This document shows positions 60,815-64,000 of a stretch of DNA of 64,000 nt, one piece after another. The position numbers were made by a program, and so were the translations under genes. The stretch comes from Jeotgalibacillus marinus. GTDB lineage: Bacteria; Bacillota; Bacilli; Bacillales; Jeotgalibacillaceae. The stretch covers positions 186,001-250,000 of the forward strand of contig NZ_JBFMIA010000003.1 in NCBI RefSeq assembly GCF_040801915.1, in the 5' to 3' direction. The stretch's first letter is position 1. Each line of letters begins with the position of its first letter. The notes under the pieces were generated by a model. That model did no database searches. It was not told where the DNA came from and saw only the letters and a program-made list of their open reading frames with translations.

Positions 60815-60844
60815 AAGGCGAGAACCATAGCGTTCTCGCCTTTT
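60813..60844. terminator. Bidirectional terminator between convergent genes
   Basis: A 13-bp perfect stem AAAAGGCGAGAAC/GTTCTCGCCTTTT (60813-60825 with 60832-60844) serves the small plus-strand gene and minus-strand ylbG. Confidence 0.9.
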
Positions 60845-60854
60845 ATAGTCTAAC

Positions 60855-61130
60855 CTATAAACCCATCTTGTAATCATATTCTTTTGCTTTATCAGGTTTT
60901 GCATTTTCATATTCCGTTTTAACAAATGGACGCTGAGACACTTCCACTTTCTTTACATACGAATAATTTGTCAATTTATCTACAAGCTTTTCAACTTCAT
61001 TTTGATTACAGTATAATAAGACATACTTCATCTTTCTTGATACGAAATGAACATTACCAAATCTTCTTAACGTTTTAGCATGTTTTAGGCTATGAAGCCA
61101 TACGATTAGTCCTTGTCGATCCATTAGCAT
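60855..61130 (-). CDS. ylbG: YlbG (DUF2129) family protein
   Basis: A 91-residue protein: MLMDRQGLIVWLHSLKHAKTLRRFGNVHFVSRKMKYVLLY (family core). YlbG is a small conserved Bacillus protein of unknown function usually next to ylbF. The start at 61130 is preferred (AGGTGAGG 8 nt upstream); an ATG two codons earlier is possible. A longer frame to 61280 is not supported. Here it is separated from ylbF by two plus-strand genes. Confidence 0.88.
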   Translation of the reverse strand: MLMDRQGLIVWLHSLKHAKTLRRFGNVHFVSRKMKYVLLYCNQNEVEKLVDKLTNYSYVKKVEVSQRPFVKTEYENAKPDKAKEYDYKMGL

Positions 61131-61218
61131 ATTCATTACCTCACCTGTTTTCATTATGTTAAATTGTAGCATAACAAAACACTGATCGGCAACGATTCTA
61201 TGAATGGAGGAAGCGATA

Positions 61219-61533
61219 ATGGACATTGACCTTATTTGGGAAGGCTTCATTAACAACCTATCGAATACAAACGGGATCAAAAGCGTTCATTGGAAAAGAG
61301 TGGCTGGGATTCCATTTCTATACGTGACTGCTGATACAGTGGAAAAAGATGAACTGCACATTAAAATAAAAATGTGTGCAGGCCAAGCAATGAGAGGGAA
61401 ACGACTTCACTCAGAAACCATTTCAGTGAGAACGAATGGGTTGAATTATGTGTTCCGACACCGGTTTTACGTTCCACAAGAAAAAATGTTTTGTTGTGGG
61501 AACCTTTGCCCTGATTGTATTCGATTTGAATAA
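61219..61533 (+). CDS. Unrecognised small Cys-containing protein
   Basis: A 104-residue protein I do not recognise. GGAGGAAGCGATA precedes ATG 61219. The N-terminal part is MDIDLIWEGFINNLSNTNG; the C-terminus ends FCCGNLCPDCIRFE, four cysteines as CC-x3-C-x2-C that could bind metal. It lies 80 bp before the glycerophosphodiester phosphodiesterase gene on the same strand, divergent from ylbG. Codon use looks like that of its neighbours. No membrane segment. Confidence 0.65.
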   Translation: MDIDLIWEGFINNLSNTNGIKSVHWKRVAGIPFLYVTADTVEKDELHIKIKMCAGQAMRGKRLHSETISVRTNGLNYVFRHRFYVPQEKMFCCGNLCPDCIRFE

Positions 61534-61618
61534 GAGCATCACACAAGTTACATTTGTTCGGTGATAGAGTATCGTGCTACCATGAAGATGACGTACATAT
61601 CGAAACGGGGGATGAAAC

Positions 61619-62524
61619 ATGGGAAAGAAAACGAAAATCATCTTAGCTCTTACAGCTTCTGTTGCCGCCATTTGGGCTGGTTCAAAAATCGTATCAAAAC
61701 CAGAAAAACGCCCAGAAAAACGGTATTTCCAAGGCGAGAAGCCACGTGTTTTCGCACATAGAGGTGGTGCTGATTTAGCGCCGGAAAGTTCAATGGCTGC
61801 GTTTAAACACGCTGCAGAATTAGGCGTCGATGGATTTGAAATCGACGTTCGTTTAACAAAAGACGAACACCTTGTCGTTTTCCATGATCGTTTTATTGAC
61901 CGCACAACAGATGGTGCAGGAAGAATTTCCGATTATACTCTTGATGAATTAAAAGAGTTTGAGCTAGGCTTCCACTTCCGTGATTTACAAGGGAAGCAAA
62001 CGCATCGTGGTGCTGGCGAGAAAATCATCACATTGAAAGAATTATTTGAAGCATTTCCAGACCATTTAATCAATTTAGATATGAAAGAAGACCCTGATTC
62101 TTATGAAGGAAGTTTAATGCCATCTAAAGTATGGCGTTTAATTGAAAAGCTTGGCGTAGAAGATCGCGTGCTTGTAACAAGCTTTTACGATGAGCAAATT
62201 GATCGTTTCTCTCTATACGCACAAGATCGTGTAGCTATCGGCGGGGGATATAATGAAGCAAGAAAAGCGTTTTCTTTGTTTAAAAGTGGATTTGGTCACC
62301 TGTACCATCCGAGAACTGATGCAATACAAATCCCAGTGAAGTATGGTGTTATCCCGCTTGATTCACAAGCGTTTATTGAATTTTTAACATCACTTAATAT
62401 TCATGTAGAATACTGGACAGTAAATGACGTTGAAACGATGGACAGGCTCCTACGTTATGGCGCACATGGAATTATCACCGATCGTCCAGATATAGCATTG
62501 CAGCTTATTGAACACGACGAATGA
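61619..62524 (+). CDS. Glycerophosphodiester phosphodiesterase, membrane-anchored or secreted
   Basis: A 301-residue GDPD-family TIM barrel. Catalytic and metal residues are His47 (FAHRGGADLAPE), Glu74 and Asp76 (FEIDVRL) and His89 (VFHDRFIDRTTDG). The first about 25 residues form an uncleaved anchor or signal sequence (KIILALTASVAAIWAG). It hydrolyses glycerophosphodiesters to glycerol 3-phosphate and an alcohol, likely from membrane lipid or teichoic acid turnover. It ends in a strong terminator. Confidence 0.92.
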   Translation: MGKKTKIILALTASVAAIWAGSKIVSKPEKRPEKRYFQGEKPRVFAHRGGADLAPESSMAAFKHAAELGVDGFEIDVRLTKDEHLVVFHDRFIDRTTDGAGRISDYTLDELKEFELGFHFRDLQGKQTHRGAGEKIITLKELFEAFPDHLINLDMKEDPDSYEGSLMPSKVWRLIEKLGVEDRVLVTSFYDEQIDRFSLYAQDRVAIGGGYNEARKAFSLFKSGFGHLYHPRTDAIQIPVKYGVIPLDSQAFIEFLTSLNIHVEYWTVNDVETMDRLLRYGAHGIITDRPDIALQLIEHDE

Positions 62525-62527
62525 ATA

Positions 62528-62564
62528 CTAAAACCCTATGTGGCTGTGCCACATAGGGTTTTAG
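62528..62564. terminator. Bidirectional terminator after the GDPD gene
   Basis: A 17-bp perfect stem with a 3-nt loop (62528-62544 with 62548-62564), reading CTAAAACCCTATGTGGC on the left arm; lies between the GDPD gene and ylbF, which converge. Confidence 0.88.
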
Positions 62565-62576
62565 TATGTGTAATTA

Positions 62577-63023
62577 TTAAGCTGAGCAAGAACATCCTCC
62601 GCCAGTTCCACAGCCTCCGCTGCATCCTGAACTTGAATCAAAAAATGCATTTCCAGTAGGGACTTTCACGTTTTCCGATACTGCATGACCGATTAGCAAG
62701 CTTACTTCATCGAGCATACCTTGTAGCTTATTTTCTGCTATCCGAAACTGAGCTACATTAGAATCCATATCCATCTCTCGTTTCGTTTCTCTAATTTCTT
62801 TCATGACTCTCGTATAATCAGGATGATAGCGGCCAAAACGTTGTACTTCTTCATACAATTCCTTTAGCTTCACAAAACGATTTATTTTATCCATCGACTC
62901 TTTTGAGGACTTAAGTTCATGATAGTAATGTAAGTACTGGACAGTGATATCTGAATGCATGATCATTTCAGATAGTTCTTCTGATAAGTCAAGCAATTCC
63001 ATTCGTTCAATTGTTGAAAACAT
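62577..63023 (-). CDS. ylbF: YlbF/RicF, subunit of the RicAFT (Y-complex)
   Basis: A 148-residue protein. The helical YlbF domain contains RFVKLKELYEEVQRFGRYHPDY and is followed by VSENVKVPTGN. The C-terminal Cys-Gly tail has Cys134, Cys138, Cys144 and Cys146, expected to take part in iron-sulfur binding. In B. subtilis YlbF with YmcA and YaaT promotes RNase Y-dependent mRNA processing and affects competence, biofilm and sporulation. Confidence 0.93.
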   Translation of the reverse strand: MFSTIERMELLDLSEELSEMIMHSDITVQYLHYYHELKSSKESMDKINRFVKLKELYEEVQRFGRYHPDYTRVMKEIRETKREMDMDSNVAQFRIAENKLQGMLDEVSLLIGHAVSENVKVPTGNAFFDSSSGCSGGCGTGGGCSCSA

Positions 63024-63083
63024 TTTGCACCTCCGTGAATGTATTTTAACACGTTAGGTGCAAAGATAAAAACGAATCTTACT

Positions 63084-63455
63084 CTATTTCCAATATGTCA
63101 TGTAAGACTCGTTTTTCGTTTCATTTGTTTCACCCGTTTGGGGTGATTGGAATTGTGACAGCAGCTCAGAAAGCATATCCAAAGCGTCTTTACATTGATC
63201 GACATATTCCTCAATTTGACTATCATCTAGCGCTTGAATTTTATTTTTCACTGTATTAAACCATTGCATCGAGGTCGAGGAACTACTACTATCACTTTCA
63301 TCACCTTTCCAATGTTTATCATCTTCACCGAATAAATACCACTCTTCAAAAATCTCTTGCCAAGTGCTCTCTCCTTTACGTACTGTTTGAATGACGTGAG
63401 GTTTTTTCAATAGAAATGATTTGAAATCCTGTAATCGTTGTTCACGATCTTCCAT
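63084..63455 (-). CDS. ylbD: YlbD family putative spore coat protein
   Basis: A 123-residue protein. The N-terminal block LQDFKSFLLKKPHVIQTVRKGESTWQEIFEEWYLFGEDD is typical of YlbD, followed by a serine-rich linker and a helical C-terminal half. YlbD is annotated as a coat protein because of its expression; its exact role is unclear. It precedes ylbF by 60 nt. Confidence 0.85.
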   Translation of the reverse strand: MEDREQRLQDFKSFLLKKPHVIQTVRKGESTWQEIFEEWYLFGEDDKHWKGDESDSSSSSTSMQWFNTVKNKIQALDDSQIEEYVDQCKDALDMLSELLSQFQSPQTGETNETKNESYMTYWK

Positions 63456-63581
63456 TGCTGACTCTCCTCTCTACCGTAATTAAAAATCAAAACATGCTTT
63501 AGAAGTATGTTGTTCAAGAGTCATCCATCTTCTTTATGTTATGATAATGAACATGCATTGGTTAAGGAGGTACAAGCATAA

Positions 63582-64000
63582 ATGAAAGAAAAGATACCCC
63601 AGTTAATAGACGAAATACTGATGAATGGTTCAAACGATGATCTAGCCGTTCTTCATCAAGTCTTGATAGGGCTCAACCGAAAGAATGAAGGTAAATATAG
63701 CTCTTATGTAGGTGCATTACTCAATATGGAAAAAGAAAGCACTGCAGCTTCTTGTTCTGTCTCCGTACCTGTATCAAGAATGATTTATAATTCACTTGAT
63801 ATCGTACACGGTGGAATTACGGCAACAGTAATCGATTCCGCAATGGGAACACTTGCAAACCTTCTCTCCCCTGATGGTTTAGGAGCTGTTACAAGTCAAT
63901 TAAACATCCACTACCTACTTCCTGTTAAAGGAGCAAATATGACCGCAACAGCTCATATCCTTCATCAAGGAAGACAAACGATGGTGGTTGAAGGGACCGT
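63582..64000 (+). CDS. PaaI-family hotdog thioesterase, N-terminal part (runs off window)
   Basis: A continuous frame from ATG 63582 (AAGGAGG 11 nt upstream) is open to the window edge, 139 codons. It begins MKEKIPQLIDEILM and contains the hotdog motif IVHGGITATVIDSAMGTLAN, with TSQLNIHYLLPVKGANMTATAH after it. Such enzymes hydrolyse acyl-CoA thioesters; the substrate is unknown. The C-terminal end is missing. Confidence 0.88.
   Translation, partial: MKEKIPQLIDEILMNGSNDDLAVLHQVLIGLNRKNEGKYSSYVGALLNMEKESTAASCSVSVPVSRMIYNSLDIVHGGITATVIDSAMGTLANLLSPDGLGAVTSQLNIHYLLPVKGANMTATAHILHQGRQTMVVEGT

Overview
This window is a chromosomal segment of a low-G+C, endospore-forming member of the Bacillaceae. 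It carries sigE, sigG, spoIIGA, spoVD, spoVE, rsfA, ylbJ and ylbD, and a meso-diaminopimelate-type MurE. Gene order closely follows the Bacillus subtilis interval from ylbD to remA, read in reverse: nearly all genes are on the minus strand, so transcription mostly runs from high to low coordinates. No rRNA, tRNA, CRISPR array, insertion sequence or prophage gene was seen. The species cannot be fixed from this sequence.

Layout. 1-4.8 kb: start of remA, yloC, divergent rqcH, an isolated threonine-synthase-like gene and a 712-bp gene-free stretch with two large hairpins. 4.8-16.5 kb: complete pyrimidine operon pyrR-pyrP-pyrB-pyrC-carA-carB-pyrK-pyrD-pyrF-pyrE with one consensus promoter and three PyrR attenuators. 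16.5-21.2 kb: rluD-type pseudouridine synthase, lspA and ileS with a T-box leader. 21.2-28 kb: divIVA, ylmH/rqcP, ylmG, sepF, ylmE, ylmD, ylmC, then sigG, sigE and spoIIGA. 28-44.5 kb: division and cell-wall cluster (ftsZ, ftsA, divIB, murB, spoVE, murD, mraY, murE, spoVD, pbpB, ftsL, rsmH, mraZ). murG is missing from its usual place, and terminators split the cluster into several units. 44.6-51 kb: bshC, a small membrane protein, panE and a three-gene biotin-dependent acyl-CoA carboxylase operon with a CcpA (cre) site in its promoter. 51-64 kb: GNAT protein, rsfA, crotonase-family gene, yceD-rpmF, tmcAL, ylbL, ylbK, ylbJ, coaD, rsmD, a conserved small protein, ylbG, an inserted pair (small Cys-rich protein and glycerophosphodiester phosphodiesterase), ylbF, ylbD and the start of a hotdog thioesterase.

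How the genes work together. The pyr operon makes UMP de novo and is tuned by PyrR through attenuation. mraZ to ftsZ supplies lipid-linked peptidoglycan precursors and the divisome, with SepF, YlmG and DivIVA nearby. SpoIIGA processes pro-sigma-E, and sigma-G follows directly. RqcH and YlmH/RqcP, at opposite ends of the first 23 kb, are the two known bacterial ribosome-quality-control tailing factors.

Most of the window is conserved housekeeping and sporulation DNA. I did not find a convincing undescribed multi-gene system. The most interesting signals are regulatory (10-bp-phased GTGG repeats at the mraZ promoter, a cre site on the carboxylase promoter, a 21-bp-spaced spoIIG promoter, a hairpin over the sigG ribosome binding site), changes at catalytic positions (RqcH Glu97, crotonase Glu to Gln) and rearrangements (no murG between spoVE and murB; ylbF and ylbG separated).
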